From assembly GCF_016920785.2 (NCBI RefSeq), contig NW_024609837.1, positions 46,998,745 through 47,062,744 on the forward strand: DNA of 64,000 nt, written 5' to 3'. Below are positions 31,445 through 43,099 of the stretch, piece by piece; the first letter of the stretch is position 1, and each line of letters starts with the position of its first letter. The notes below the pieces were generated by a model. That model was not told the DNA's origin, did not search any database, and saw only the letters and a program-made list of their open reading frames with translations. The position numbers and the translations under genes were made by a program. The DNA comes from Ixodes scapularis (lineage: Eukaryota; Arthropoda; Arachnida; Ixodida; Ixodidae).

Positions 31445-32225
31445 AAATGGTGAGTTTTTGGCCTATTTTGGGCTATTTTTCTGGATCGACATTTGTCTAT
31501 GTTTGGGCAATATCTCGTAGAAATTTAGCGGGTCAGAGCACGAACACCTGGCAACCTTGCATGGCGCATCAGAAGGTGAGTAAGGAAGAAATAGAGTGTA
31601 GAAGAAAGGAGAAAGCTGTGGAAGTAAGGGTTCAAGGAGGAAGAAGAAACTAAAAGGAGCGATTGACTGAAGGTGGATTCCACTGGTAGATCCGAAGCGC
31701 TTTCCAAAATCTCCGAGGGAGACCAAAATTCCGCTCCGTGGGACCCGCTCTGAATCAACGAGCGGAGGATCGACTCGCGTTTTTGGAGCGACCCACCCAC
31801 GACCACCCACCGACCCGGTCGACCATTGAAAATGGCCGCTGCTCGAACTTGACAAGCCGACCAACGCCTCAGCCGAGTGATCTTTCCGAAGACCAATGAC
31901 AACTGTCGCTGCTAATAGCTCCAGAAACAACACGTGACACAGGCCGGGTGAAAATATCTGTGCCACGGAGCCCATGTCACAAATAATGAGGAAGACCGTT
32001 CGCGTTCGCCACCATTACATACCTTTCGGCCGCCTCGAAGTGGCGGGGCACGCACAGCGATTGTCATCAGAGGAGTTCAGATTGCTGGTACGACTTTAAT
32101 AAAAACAAAAAGGTAACAGACCATCAATTGCACGGCCGTTGTCCTATCTGTTCTTGCTTTATTGCACGAAAAAACGCCGGTGGCATGCAGTGTAGAAAGT
32201 TAAACAATCACTGCCGGCAAAATGA
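31445..32225 (-). repeat. 780-bp repeat, copy 1 (inserted in AGAGCG MITE)
   Basis: The sequence runs from AAATGGTGAGTTTTTGG to CTGCCGGCAAAATGA. It is the inverted partner of 33583-34365. It holds a minus-strand frame of 170 codons (31975-31463) shared with copy 2, but a second overlapping frame is also open in both copies, so neither is clearly coding. Superfamily unknown. Confidence 0.8.
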
Positions 32226-32420
32226 CGTCATCAGTGACGATGGGGATGGCGATGCCGATGACGTCACTGATGACGCCATCAGTAACAATAACGATGGCAA
32301 TGCCGATGACGTCACTGATGACGTCATCACTGACGTCAAGTGTCCCATAATGCATCGCGCGGTTACGTCGACGCCGACGCCGCTCAAGCCGGAAACGGGC
32401 ACCTAATAGCTGCGCTCTAA

Positions 32421-33582
32421 AAAAACTAATGCTGTCGACGAAACTTCTGAAGTAATTGTTATGGGTGAGTCTATTTCCGGAGGTGCTGGGGGGGATCCGG
32501 GGCTTGGGTCGCCGGCTGGATGCCACGAAGCGGCGTGTAAGGGATAGGGGGGGGGGGGCAGTGATAAAATGTACACCCCCCTTGTTTTTCTGAAGGCACC
32601 CCCTTAATTCGCAACGACTCCTCTATTCTGAATGCCCCCCCCGCCCCTAAAAGTTGAGGCACCCCTTAATTTCAATTCCTGGGGAAATCCCTGGGGGGGG
32701 TCTAAGTGGGTCAATAATTTTGTAATTAGCAGCCGCATACTATCGCCTCGAATTGGCGTAAATGCAGTCCGCGGAGAGGAAGGGGGGGGGGGGGGGGGGG
32801 CGTGGCGGGGGAGGGGGGGGGGGGGTTAACGCGCTTTTGACTTATACACCTGCCGTCTGAATTTAAAATAAAGTTTGTTCCTCGATCACCACCATCAACG
32901 TTCGATGGAAATAAACAATTTAATATTTAGTTCTTCCGCGTTGGTGAGCAGCCAATCCGGTGTGAGCGTCGTTGCTCTAGGGTCTATCGCCTGCGTAGAA
33001 AACAACATGCGCCCGGCGTATGTTTGGACCCTTCCGGGCCCCCCCGGGCGAGGCAATTCACAACTTCGGCCCCTTCCTCTCGTAGACGGGTGTCCTGGCT
33101 TGGCCCGACAAGGATGACTCATGGTAAATTCCGCTAGCAGATCTCGAGCGATCCATAAGCGCTCTATTTGAAGCACGCATATTCCGGTCGCAGATCTGGC
33201 CTCGAGTTGGTCATCTCCCACCCGCAGATCTGCGGTAGCCCCCGCGCCGTGGAGCGGCTTTCGCCCCGCCAAACTTGGTCCGCGGGAGTTTACAGATGCT
33301 TCCAAAAGTTGACAGAAGCGCGCTACGTCATTTCCTTGAACTCGGCGGCGCGCATGGGCGACGAAGTCGCCGGTCTGCCGTTGAGTTGGATCTGTTCGTA
33401 TACGTCGGTTGTGTACGCGGGATTGTGACGGCTCAAACGCTTCTACCTCGCGTAGATCAGGGGTGCAGAGACGGGACTGGAGCGTGGCAAATTTTAAGCG
33501 CTGAGATCTGTGATCGTGAGAGGAGGAACGGAAAAAGGAACAACAGAAAATCCGAAGAAGGCAGGCGCAAGGTTGGGCCTGT
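32421..33582. other. G/C-tract-rich spacer between two 780-bp repeats
   Basis: Long G runs (32780-32825) and C runs precede a GC-rich part. A minus-strand frame of 250 codons (33647-32895) crosses from the right repeat copy into this spacer. It has no recognisable domain and I regard it as chance. Confidence 0.4.
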
Positions 33583-34365
33583 TCATTTTGCCGCCACTTA
33601 ATCTTTAACTTTCTACACTGAATGCCGCCGGCGCTTTTTTTGTGCAATGAAGCAAGAACAGATGGGAAAACGGCAGTGTAATTGATGGTTTGCTACTTCT
33701 TTGTTTTTATTAAAGTTGTACCAGCAATCTGAACTCCTCTGATGACAATCGCTGTGCATGCCCCCTCCACTTTGAGGCGGCCGAAAGGTATGTAACGGTG
33801 GCGAACGCGGACGTCTTCCTCATTATTTGTGACATGGGCTCCGTGGCACAGATATTTTTGCCCGGCCTGTGTGACGTGTTGTTTCTGGAGCTATTAGGAG
33901 CGACAATTGTCACTGGTCTTCAGAAAGATCAGTCGGCTGCGGCGTTGGTCGGCTTGTCAAGTTCGAGCAGCGGCCATTTTGAACGGTCGACCGGGTCGGT
34001 GGGTGGCCCTGGGAGGGTCGCTCCAAAAACGCGAATCGATCTTCCGCTCGTCGATTCGGAGCGGGTCCCACGGGGCGGAATTTTTGTCTCCCTCGGAGAT
34101 TTTGGAAAGCGCTCCGGATCTATCAGTGGAATTACCTTCAGTCAATCGCTTATTCTACTTTGTTCTTCCTTCTTTAACTCTTACTTCCACAGCTTTGTCC
34201 TTTCTTCTACACTCTATTGTTTCCTTTTTCACCTTCTGAGGCGGCATGCAAGGTCGCCACGTGTGTGTATTCTAACCTGCCAAATTTTACGAGATATTGG
34301 TCAAACATAGCTAAATGTCGATCCAGAAAAATAGCCCGAAGACAGCACAAAAAACTAACCATTTT
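33583..34365 (+). repeat. 780-bp repeat, copy 2 (inverted relative to copy 1)
   Basis: The ends TCATTTTGCCGCC and CTAACCATTTTA match copy 1 in reverse complement, and most of the interior aligns with scattered substitutions. The plus-strand frame at 33798-34310 corresponds to the copy 1 frame at 31975-31463, with shared blocks such as ALVGLSSSSSGHF and SLGDFGKR. Confidence 0.8.
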
Positions 34366-34425
34366 AAAGATTTAGTTTAAAGACAAAAGACACATAAAAC
34401 ATTTTTATACATCGAACATAAATAT

Positions 34426-34809
34426 TCATTCCACTAGTCTTTGCAGCAGCGTTTCCATCGACACCCTGTTTCGCAAGTCCGTCTTTGTGAGGGTGACCTG
34501 GCTGAACACGCTTTCTACTGTAGCGTTGGACAGTGATAACGTAAGCAGCGATATGGCCCGTTGCTTACAGAAATGGAAACATCTTGTGTGCTCTGCAACG
34601 GTGCCGAAATGCCCCAGAAAAGGCGTCCCTTGCGCTGTTAGCGAACTTCCTGAAACACTCGTACAAGCGCACGACAACATACCTTCCACTTTATTAATGG
34701 GACGCTTAGTATCGGGGCATGGTGAACAGAATGACGTCCCGGGAAAACTATGTAGAATTAAACACAAAGTATATGTGACAAAGTATAGGTGACGCCAATC
34801 AACAGACAA
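34426..34809 (-). pseudogene. hAT transposase C-terminal remnant
   Basis: The minus-strand frame ends AISLLTLSLSNATVESVFSQ followed by VTLTKTDLRNR and METLLQRLVE. The block LSLSNAxxExVFSQxxxxKxxxRNR is the hAT dimerisation region found at the C terminus of these transposases. The rest of the transposase is not recognisable upstream. Sequence at 35040-35195 (repeated AGCCCAA and CCTGGCAACCTTG) may be the other end of the element. Dead. Confidence 0.7.
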
Positions 34810-36059
34810 CTAAAGGTGTGCGCAGAACAGGTGCTGTTGGAGCCGCAAGAAATTACGCGTCATTGGTTGAGATGGGCGAATAACAGCACTCGCTTGCATT
34901 CGGACAAGGTTCGGGGGATACAATTGCACAAGGTGCGTAAAGAGCAGACGAATTTTGTTGCTGTCATATACTTATCAGGGTTAACAGACTGAAGGGCCAA
35001 ATGTTTACGTAACTTACTCTAAAAATTCCATATTTGAGCCTATAAACCCAAGTGCTTTGAGACATTTTGGTGTATTCAGCACGGGTAAGAAATAGCCCAA
35101 TGCTAGCCAAATAGCCAACTACCACTTTTTCCCGCCAACTTCAAATAAAACTGGCCCAATTTGACTATTTATAGCCCAACCTGGCAACCTTGGCCGGCAA
35201 GGGCCAACTTTGGGTAAAAACACGTCCTGCTTCTGCAACCACACTTGGGTATAGAGTCCGGGCAGCACTGGTAGAGCAATTGCGTCAGCCACGCCTTTCT
35301 TGTTATGGCACACTACCCACCCCTTTGCTGGGCTCCGTGGTGGGCGGTGCACTCGGGAACAAAATCTTCTTCCCATTGTTATGGGCCCCGAAGAAAAAAC
35401 ACATCTCTAATCGGATTCTGGGAAGGGTCTACACCGAAGTACCTGCCAGCAGTGAAATGTCTTTTGTTTATGAAATATTCTCAGGTTTCAAGTATTACAT
35501 TTTGTACGGGATAATGATAGCAATAGGTTTATTTTCCAACAAAAGGTACAGTGTTGGTGGGGGCTTTGAAAAAAGACGCTGTTAATACAACTTGACTAGT
35601 CCTGAGCTCCCATAATTCAGCAGTCACAAGCAGCGTGCATTGAAAAAAGGAAATACACTGAGAAAACTAAACAAAAAAGACGTTGAACAACCGCCAAAAA
35701 GGTATATAAAACTTAAAAATATAAGCAGACACTATAGGAAAAATTACTTGCATACATTGTTCGAGGCACTATAATAAAAAATCACAGACAAACATTATTT
35801 AAGACAAGACAAAAAAGAGCACTGCCCCATAACATTCAAGGAAAAATTAGAAAAAATAGTCTACGCTAATTAATTGTACAATATAAAAACACAAGCATAT
35901 TCGCATTTACAAAAAAAAAAATACGCAAGAAAATACGCACGAAGGCACACTTCAATGGTGGCCGATTTGCCCGCAGAGTATCATGCTCTGCATGGCACCC
36001 ACCGATAGCGTGTCAAGTTTTATGTTGTGCATATGAAGATGGTTAAGGATGGTCGGTAG
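34810..36059. other. No gene; possible hAT 5' end and unique sequence
   Basis: 35040-35195 carries TAGCCCAA-type repeats and AACCTGGCAACCTTGG, echoed by CACCTGGCAACCTTGC at 31545. From 35590 on the sequence is A-rich without recognisable features. Confidence 0.4.
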
Positions 36060-38780
36060 CGTGTATGCTGTAGTATTATGGCCCTAATTTGGTCTAGAAA
36101 AAACCCTTGCCAAGGTTGCAGAATGCGCGTTTGGTACGAGAGTATTTTTGAGTCAAATTCGCTAAATGTTCAAGGTGATGTACATGGATGTTTTTTTCAA
36201 TCCTATATTTTGGGCAAAGGCGATTTTTATACAAATCAAAAATTTTACTTACACCTAGTTGACAAACGAGTGAATCCATTGGATATTCCATTTGTACTTT
36301 GCAAATACTTCTTAATATATTTTTTTTGCAAAATTAATATTTTTTTACAGTTTGTAAAAGTAGTCGGGCCCCATATTAGATGACCGTAGTTTATATAAAA
36401 ATAAAATAATGAATTATAGATTCCCAACTCTACCTTAAGTGGAAATATGTGTTTATTTTGATATATCATGTCAACAATGCTGGACAATTTGGATATAATG
36501 TAAGTAACGTGATCGTCCCATGACATTGTCTCTGATAAAGAATACCCAATGTTTTAAAAGAAGGCGCTAACTCATTTCTAGAAGAGATTAAACAAATTAT
36601 CTTGTTTATATCAACTTGTTTATTCTTTGGGCGAAACGGAACTGCCTTAGTCTTATTTACGTTTATTTTTAAAGCGATACATTTACTGTATCTCGCTATT
36701 TTTCTAGCGTATCATTCGCTGTATCTATCTGAGGCGGTATGACCAGTAAAACGTAAACTGGAGTCGTCAGCATAAATAATGAGCTTCTTTAATCGGGTGA
36801 CATTTACATTGGCATTTACGTAAAGGTTGATTAAGAAAGGGCCCAAGATGCTTCCCTGGGAAAAGCCTGACCGAAAGGATTCTATTGCTGATGAATGACC
36901 ATTAATGTGTACGTATTGCTGACGGGCAGACAAATATGAATTTATAAGTAGTACCAACTCACCACAGAATCCATATATTTCTTTTTTTTTAAATAGCAAA
37001 ATATGATCAAGGTAGTCAAAATACGATTAAAGATATTAAAACGAGAGTTAGTTTTTTATTTTTATTTTCAAACTTCTTTAGAATATATTCTTTCTGTGCA
37101 AGAAGAGCATGTTCAGTGGCCCGCTGTCTGCGGAAGCCAAATTGAGATGAACTTACAAAATTATGATTATATGCAAATGAAGTCATTTGAAGCAGTATAA
37201 TTTTTCTCTATGCCCTCTGAAAACACTGGCAAAATTGAAACCGGTCTATAATTACCTAGTTCATCTTTATTACCTTTCAAATATAAAACCGTTACTTTTG
37301 CCAGTTGCATTTGCTTGGGGAACACGCCATTTTGCAAGGAAAAGAATATATGAGTCAGGCAGGGGGAAATAATATCGATTGCATACTTTATAGGCTTTAT
37401 CTGTAAACTGTCGGCGTCACAACTTTTACAGTTTTTTAATGCACTGAAGACCGATATCACCTCTATATAAGTAGCGGGACTTAGGAACATAAATGCAGAA
37501 TTTCGAAAATATATAAACTTGCAAGCATCTGAGTCTAGGCTGTCTTTAGCTAAACTTGTAAAATAATCATTGAATGCATTCGCTAATGCTTTTCCTGTCA
37601 TTTCCTCGCCATAAACATTTATGCTTTCTACTTGTTTCGGGGTGCCAGTACAATTTAGAACAGAGTTCAACTTTTTCCATATAATATCAGTTCTATTATC
37701 GCATGTCGAAAGGAAATCAATAAAGTATGTTTCTCGAGCATTTCGAAGTTCTCTGTTTAAGTGGTTGCGATAAGATTTGAAAATTGAAAGCTTTTCTATC
37801 TCCTTTGTTTTCACAAATTTTTGATATAGCGAATTTTGATAAGAATTTTTTTTTTCAAGTAATTTCTTCGTAATCTATGGTTTACGGAGTTTCCTGGAGG
37901 GACTTTTCATTTATATGGAAAACAGCTTACATATAGATTTTTAAATCGATTTTAGAGCATAGTGTACGCTTTATTTGGACACGTTTCAAGAAGGACTTCG
38001 CTTCAGTTCATAGAAGAAAGTTTTCGTCTAAAGTCATCCGGGCTATCTGGCGTTATATGCTGAAACTTTACCACCGTCGGATTATTTTGTATTTTATATA
38101 TGTTAGTCTTGACACGCAAAAATATACCAAAGTGGTCGCTTAGGTCAGATATTACTGCGCCAGATCTGGTTTGTGATGCTGCAAAGCTCGTAACAAATAA
38201 ATCAAGTATTGTGGAATATTCAGTAGTGATCCTAGTAACCCAAGATATCGTGGTCATACGTCTGCTTGCTTTAATAACCATATACATCTGTTGTTTTTTT
38301 ATCCGAGGTTTCAAGTAGCATGTTTATATTGAAGTCGCCCAACGGGATTATATCGTATTTACTTTCATTTGCAAACTCAAAAAAATATCCTGGGTAAGCA
38401 AAAAAAAAAAAAGCCGGAATATTATTAGCCGGCGAATGATAACAAACTGCGATAACAGCATGGCCCATCAATACAGACATCTCGTCATTTTTGTGAACAC
38501 AGAAATAATCAGTAAGCATATCGCATGACATGCTCTCCATTAGCAAGAGTGCCACGCCCCCTCCTGGACATGCGGTGCGGATTAGAAAGAAAGTATTATA
38601 CATAGGTAATTTCAGAACGTCGTTAGCGTCAGAAAACCATGTCTCGGAATGCATAATGATATCAAAGCCAAAGCTGAATTGATGGGAAAAAAAGTCAAGT
38701 TCGTTTGCTTTATTTCGTGCCGACCGCGTATTTAAGTGAAACCATTTGAGGGAACCGCCGTTGTCGTTCCCCATGAAAGA
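36060..38780 (-). pseudogene. Decayed CR1-like non-LTR retrotransposon
   Basis: From the 5' side on the minus strand, 38774-38271 is an APE endonuclease start (WFHLNTRSARNKANEL, HSETWF, PGGGVALL, LGDFNINM). 38314-38003 continues it (SDHFGIFLRV). 37814-37167 is the linker and RT start (LGNYRPVSILP). 36999-36712 holds SGFSQGSILGPFLINLYVN and the catalytic IIYADDSS. 36526-36245 is the C-terminal block with SWDDHVTYI. Only frame breaks and stops separate the pieces, so this copy is younger than those at 5-12 kb but cannot make a protein. Confidence 0.85.
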
Positions 38781-40068
38781 CAGTAGATCCGATGGAAGAA
38801 AGTAAGCGATGTCTGACGTCGAATTCAGTGCATCATTTTCTTTTAATTTTTGGACGACAAATGTGCCGTATCATAGATTGTGAAGAACAGTCCTTAAAGT
38901 GAACAGTAAAAATAACAGCAAAAGCACATCACGCAAGTTTCTGCAAGTCATCCAGAGACCTAATCACATGCACCTGATATCTGCCCTTTTTGCGCATGAG
39001 AACGTTTCTATTTCTGAACCAGACGTACGTACTTACAGTTTGTTTCCTTGGATCATCAGGAGCTGGCGGCGTGAAAAGTATTTGGAGGAAGTTGCGCCGT
39101 TGTCATATTTGCAAAATCACTGAAGTAACAATTTACGTGGCACCGATATTACTCTTTCAAAAATAATCCCGCTAGCGCCGAGTGCGTGTGCCAGTATCAA
39201 AAACGTACTAGTAGAACATGGTGAGCTACAGTGCCGCCGCAGAGTCGTACTAACGCCTTGAAAGAAGATGAATGGAGCAGGTGATCTGTTGAAAATTAGG
39301 CAAGATAATAAAATTGGAGTCATGTAAGCAAAAAAGGGCTTACAAAACACCGCTTTCTAAGTACCTCCTCTTCGTTTCGGTATCTCCGGTTTTACTATGT
39401 TGTCTGAAGTTCTTCCTCCAGCTGTGTAGAACAACCTCTAGTCTCTGGGCGATGACATATGTATCTTCCACTTGTCTCAAGGCGTTTCCTCTTGGCGTGA
39501 TTCAAGTGTGCACAAATATGATTGGACGCGATACTTCGTTCACACCGAAGCTGATAGTGCCGTAAGAGCTACGCACTCGTCGGGCTGATAGACCGCCTCC
39601 CTTTCACCACCTTATTCTCCACTCTGCGCCTGGTAATGAGTGGCAGCTTCAGCACGAGGCGAAACAATATGAGTGGTTCAGCAATCCCATAGCTTTCACC
39701 GCACTGTCAGTTAGGGGAGAAAAAAGTTTGGGATCTTTTTATCTGATCAACGAGAAATAGCGAAAGACGGAATAGTGTCTTAAGCAGAAGCTTTGATGTC
39801 CAACTTCTGTACGATTCATATGACTCTTGGAGTCATCTGCTTTATCGTGACCATCCGTGTGCCCGTGCAGTGAACTCCTACGCAGCTGAAAGATCGTTTT
39901 AACCGAGGTTCAGTCCATAAACGCGATACATTATGTAAACAATGCCTCCGCACGACCTGATCTAGATTGAATTGCTTCTTGCCAGCTGCTACTGAAAAAT
40001 TGGAGGAGCTTCAGCAAAAGGATTAAAAATAAAATACAACGTAGAATAACCATTTCAGTAATAATTGT
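38781..40068. other. No gene recognised
   Basis: Mixed-composition sequence. Short frames on both strands lack domain similarity and clear splice sites. It lies downstream of the Gly/Tyr-rich gene. Confidence 0.4.
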
Positions 40069-40074
40069 TTTATT
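40069..40074 (-). promoter_or_regulatory. Poly(A) signal of the Gly/Tyr-rich gene
   Basis: AATAAA on the minus strand about 105 bases after the TGA stop of the Gly/Tyr-rich reading frame. Confidence 0.55.
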
Positions 40075-40177
40075 CAAAAGCTAAAATTTCCACAATACAT
40101 TGAAGATGTTTTTTGACATTCAAATAACGTCCTCGTGTGTGCGCCGGGATGTTCAGTTACTTTTTGATAGTTCTGCT

Positions 40178-40588
40178 TCAGCCATGGTGACCAGTTCCGC
40201 CGTCGTAGCGTCTATGATCGCCGTAACCCACTCGTCTACCGTATCCGTATCCTCCATGGCTTTAGCCCTTTCCATGGCCGCTTCTGTCACCGTACCCGCC
40301 GTGATCGCCGTAGCCTTCGTGCTGACCTCCGAGGCCAACCGATTTTCCGTAACTGTGCTCCCTTCCATGGCCGTAGCCTGCTTTGCCGTACCCGTTCCTA
40401 TGGCCGTAGCCGCCATAGCCGCTGGGGCGTCCTCCGTAGTCGACGGCCCTTCCGTATCTATGGCCTCCATGACCGTAGTCTGCGCTCATGTGGCCGCCTC
40501 TGTAATGACCGCCGTGGCCGCCATAATGGCCCCTCTACCCTCCAGCAAATACAATGACCAGCACCACGAAAAGAACCGGAACTCCAAC
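40178..40588 (-). pseudogene. Gly/Tyr/His-rich secreted protein gene, two in-frame stops
   Basis: A good acceptor (pyrimidine tract, then GTGTCAACAG) precedes VGVPVLFVVLVIVFAGG, the hydrophobic core of a signal peptide whose Met must lie in an upstream exon. The frame then repeats Gly, Tyr, His and Arg units (RGHYGGHGGHYRGGH, GYGGYGHRNGYG, GYGYGRRVGYGDHRRYDGG) to a TGA at 40180-40178. TAG at 40537-40535 and TAA at 40264-40262 interrupt it. Both are single-base nonsense changes and the frame is otherwise perfect over 136 codons. Such proteins are secreted cuticle, cement or antimicrobial components in ticks. It may be a recent pseudogene or the stops may be base errors. The first exon is not found before the decayed gypsy element at 40.95 kb. 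Confidence 0.75.
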
Positions 40589-40949
40589 CTGTTGACACGA
40601 AAATGAAATATAAAGAAAGCGGTATCAAACTAAATGGGCCCAGTTATCCTACGTCATAAGACATTAATATTCTATACAGGGTGTTATTTAAGCTTAACAA
40701 ATTTGTTTAAAACAAGCCGTGAAAGCTACACTGGACCGGTTTGTGCAAGTGAGTTTTTGCATCCACGGGAGCAGCGTACATGGGTCTAATGGTAACGATC
40801 AGACGGATAATTAAGGAAAACATTTAACAACGTTTAAATTAGTAAAAATAGACACATGGTTCCAATTAGAAACTTTCTAAGAGTGATCAAAAACCAATAA
40901 ATCAGTAACTTTTAGAAAGAATTTATGCGCGTGAGAAGCGCTGTAGTGC
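40589..40949. other. Intron or flank of the Gly/Tyr-rich gene
   Basis: AT-rich, ending at the old gypsy element. No exon with a start codon and donor site was found here. Confidence 0.35.
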
Positions 40950-41089
40950 GATAAATTGACAGCTTGTGCAGCAGGAGCAAGGCGAGTCACCGGCTCGAGT
41001 CCTCGTGCCGGTGGCGGTCCGTTTCGAGTTCAAAGCCGAACCGCAAACGAACGTCTCCTTACATGGTCCCAGAACAACGTAACATACTT

Positions 41090-41111
41090 GGGGGGGGGGG
41101 GGGGGGGGGGG
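41090..41111. repeat. Poly(G), 22 bases
   Basis: Uninterrupted G tract near the 5' end of the old gypsy element. Confidence 0.9.
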
Positions 41112-41169
41112 TCGGTCCTTCCTCGCACCTCTGCTGTTATCTCGTTACTTCGTAGCAACCGCCAACTAT

Positions 41170-42540
41170 CACCGGCCGGAATGGCCCAAGGTGAGCAGCA
41201 AACCGCTCCACTTCGCACAGGATCCATCCTATATCCTCACAGGGACCCCCCAGCTTTGCCGGCTTCGGGGCAAAGGACGTCCAGGACTGGCTTCGTACAT
41301 ACGAAAGGGCAAGCCTTCATAATGCCTAAGACGTCACGTTTATACTCGCTAACGTCGAGTTCTACCTCTACGACACCATCAGGGTCTGGTGCGACAACCA
41401 CGAGGACCAGATCAGCTCGTGGGACGCATTCAAGACAAAGCTCTGCGACGTCTTTGCCCTGTTAGCCGCAAAGACAACGCGAAACGCGCGCTTGCTGCTC
41501 GTTCACAGACGGTGGGCGAGGGACGAATCACTTACATCGAGGCCGTCCTAGCCCTCTGTAGACGCGCGGATCTTGCAATGCCCGAATCCTAGAAAGTAGC
41601 ACATATAATGAAAGGCATCGCCGTAGACGCGTTTACAATGCTGGTATCGCAGAACCCAGCTATGGTGATTCAATTAAAAGAGGAGTGTCGACGATCGGAA
41701 GCGCATAGGAACCGACGCATCGCTGGTCAAGCCACCGTTTCCAGGCCGCAAAACTAAGTCCCCTCGGCATTAGCTCCGAGTAGCGAGCTGAAGACTCTGA
41801 TCAGAGAGATCATCAAAGAGGAACTCGCACTCCTGTTGCCGTCGCCTTAGCTTCTCTCGCATCTGAGCAGCAAACCACGACCAAAGACAGCCTCCGGCAG
41901 CTCATTCGCGAAGAAGTATCGGCATCGACTCCAATCTTCACAGAAATTGTGTGGGTTGCCTCACCCGCACGTTACTATCAGAATTATTTCAATCACCCTG
42001 TCGAGCCGCCAACATATCCTTCTCAGCGTATTAACAACGGGGATCGGGGTTGGCACTAGCAGTATCTACAACCCACTCGCCGCCCTATTTTTTCTATTGT
42101 GGCATCGAGGGACATGTGGCACGCTGCTGTAATTCTCGCCAGTGGGACACATTTCGTTCAGTCTACGCGCCAGACCGCCAGCTTCATACGACCTCAACGA
42201 AAACCGTTACGACAACCGAGTTCGCGGCGATTGGGACACGAGGTACCCCACCAGACACAGCTCGCCACGACGTTCAGCATCACCCACCAACCGTGGTCGC
42301 TGAAGCAGGGTCCCGTCACCTGTCTATCGCTCATCATTCCCCCTTCGGTCCGACCAGACTTTTCCAAAGTCATTCATTCACGGGGAATACTAAAAGTATC
42401 AGTTCAAGGGAGCACAGATTGCTTCAACATCAAATCAGCATCCCCCGCCATCATTTTCATGTTCAAACTTGCTAGGCATTATAATCAAGAAGGGAAGATT
42501 CACGACATTTACCGAAACTGGTGCATTTTTTTCTATTATC
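41170..42540 (+). pseudogene. Decayed gypsy gag
   Basis: Three frames together give a capsid-like region with DPPALPASG, then SSWDAFKTKLCDVF-type and VSRKDNAKRALAARSQTVGE with YIEAVLALCRRADLAMPES. Further on is a zinc-knuckle relic FFYCGIEGHVARCC, in which the first Cys of CCHC is Phe. Frameshifts and a stop at 41590 break it. Confidence 0.65.
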
Positions 42541-42664
42541 AGTGAAACGTTACAAAAAAGTTAAATCTTGTTGGCACACCCTGGGAAGGGGTTCGTATCC
42601 GCACTGCTAACACATCTCTGACTCATCCGCTCAGCGTAGTTTCAGCCGCCATAACCATTGGCTA

Positions 42665-43099
42665 CAGTGGCTTAAAGGAGGTAGTGTGGTTACCGCATAG
42701 CCTCCACCATGCATCGGGAACGGCCGCTCCTTGGAAGACGGTGTAGGTGTCGCTTCGACCCGTGGCACCGTTAGAGTGTCTCCATCGGCCGGCAGATAGA
42801 GGCACCCTAACACGCTTATAACTAATATAAATACCTAAAAAACAATCATTTGTTTCCGGTGAACTTCCAACAACATGATTTGTGTCTGAAGGTGAACAAA
42901 AATGTGAAACTAGCAGACGACTGTGTAGTCGTCTGCTCCGAATCGGCCAGAGCTGGCCGGAGCCAAGCTGACCAAGCGGCCGAGCCGGAGCCATTATCGG
43001 AACGACGGTGCTGCAAGCGCCAGCGCCACCCGCGGCCGTCTTCCAACGCTGTGCCGCTTCTCCGGCTTCGTTCGTTAGACTACCCCCTCTAAGCCACTG
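42665..43099. mobile_element. 435-bp TA-flanked MITE in gypsy protease
   Basis: The ends CAGTGGCTTAAAGGAGGTAGT and, reversed, CAGTGGCTTAGAGGGGGTAGT are bordered by TA on both sides (42663-42664, 43100-43101). Removing the element with one TA leaves the gypsy frame continuous into the protease segment at SHDVVLGCDF. TA target and CAGTG ends suggest a Tc1/mariner-dependent MITE. No transposase. Confidence 0.85.

Larger units (their letters stand above)
30959..32420 (+). mobile_element. AGAGCG-family MITE split by a 780-bp repeat
   Basis: The left part 30959-31445 starts TTAGAGCGCAGCTCTTGAGG and runs through four CACGTG sites into a TGACGTCA array. The right part 32226-32420 resumes the TGACGTCA array and ends CGCTCAAGCCGGAAACGGGC ... 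TAGCTGCGCTCTAA. The break at 31445/32225 lies inside the array and holds a separate 780-bp repeat, so that repeat came later. Confidence 0.75.

Noticed and set aside
33129..33155. GCTAGC-AGATCT-CTCGAG cluster resembling a cloning polylinker
   Set aside because: No vector sequence around it, and these hexamers overlap by chance in GC-rich repeat DNA; not evidence of contamination.
32895..33647. 250-codon minus-strand frame
   Set aside because: Crosses from a repeat copy into GC-rich spacer; no domain, no codon pattern, no splice support.
31445..34365. One large 2.9-kb foldback element
   Set aside because: The left arm splits an AGAGCG-family MITE whose other half lies in the supposed centre, so the arms are two separate insertions of the same repeat.
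40100..40606. 168-codon plus-strand Ala/Val-rich frame
   Set aside because: Antisense of the Gly/Tyr-rich gene. The sense strand has a signal-peptide core, splice acceptor and poly(A) signal.
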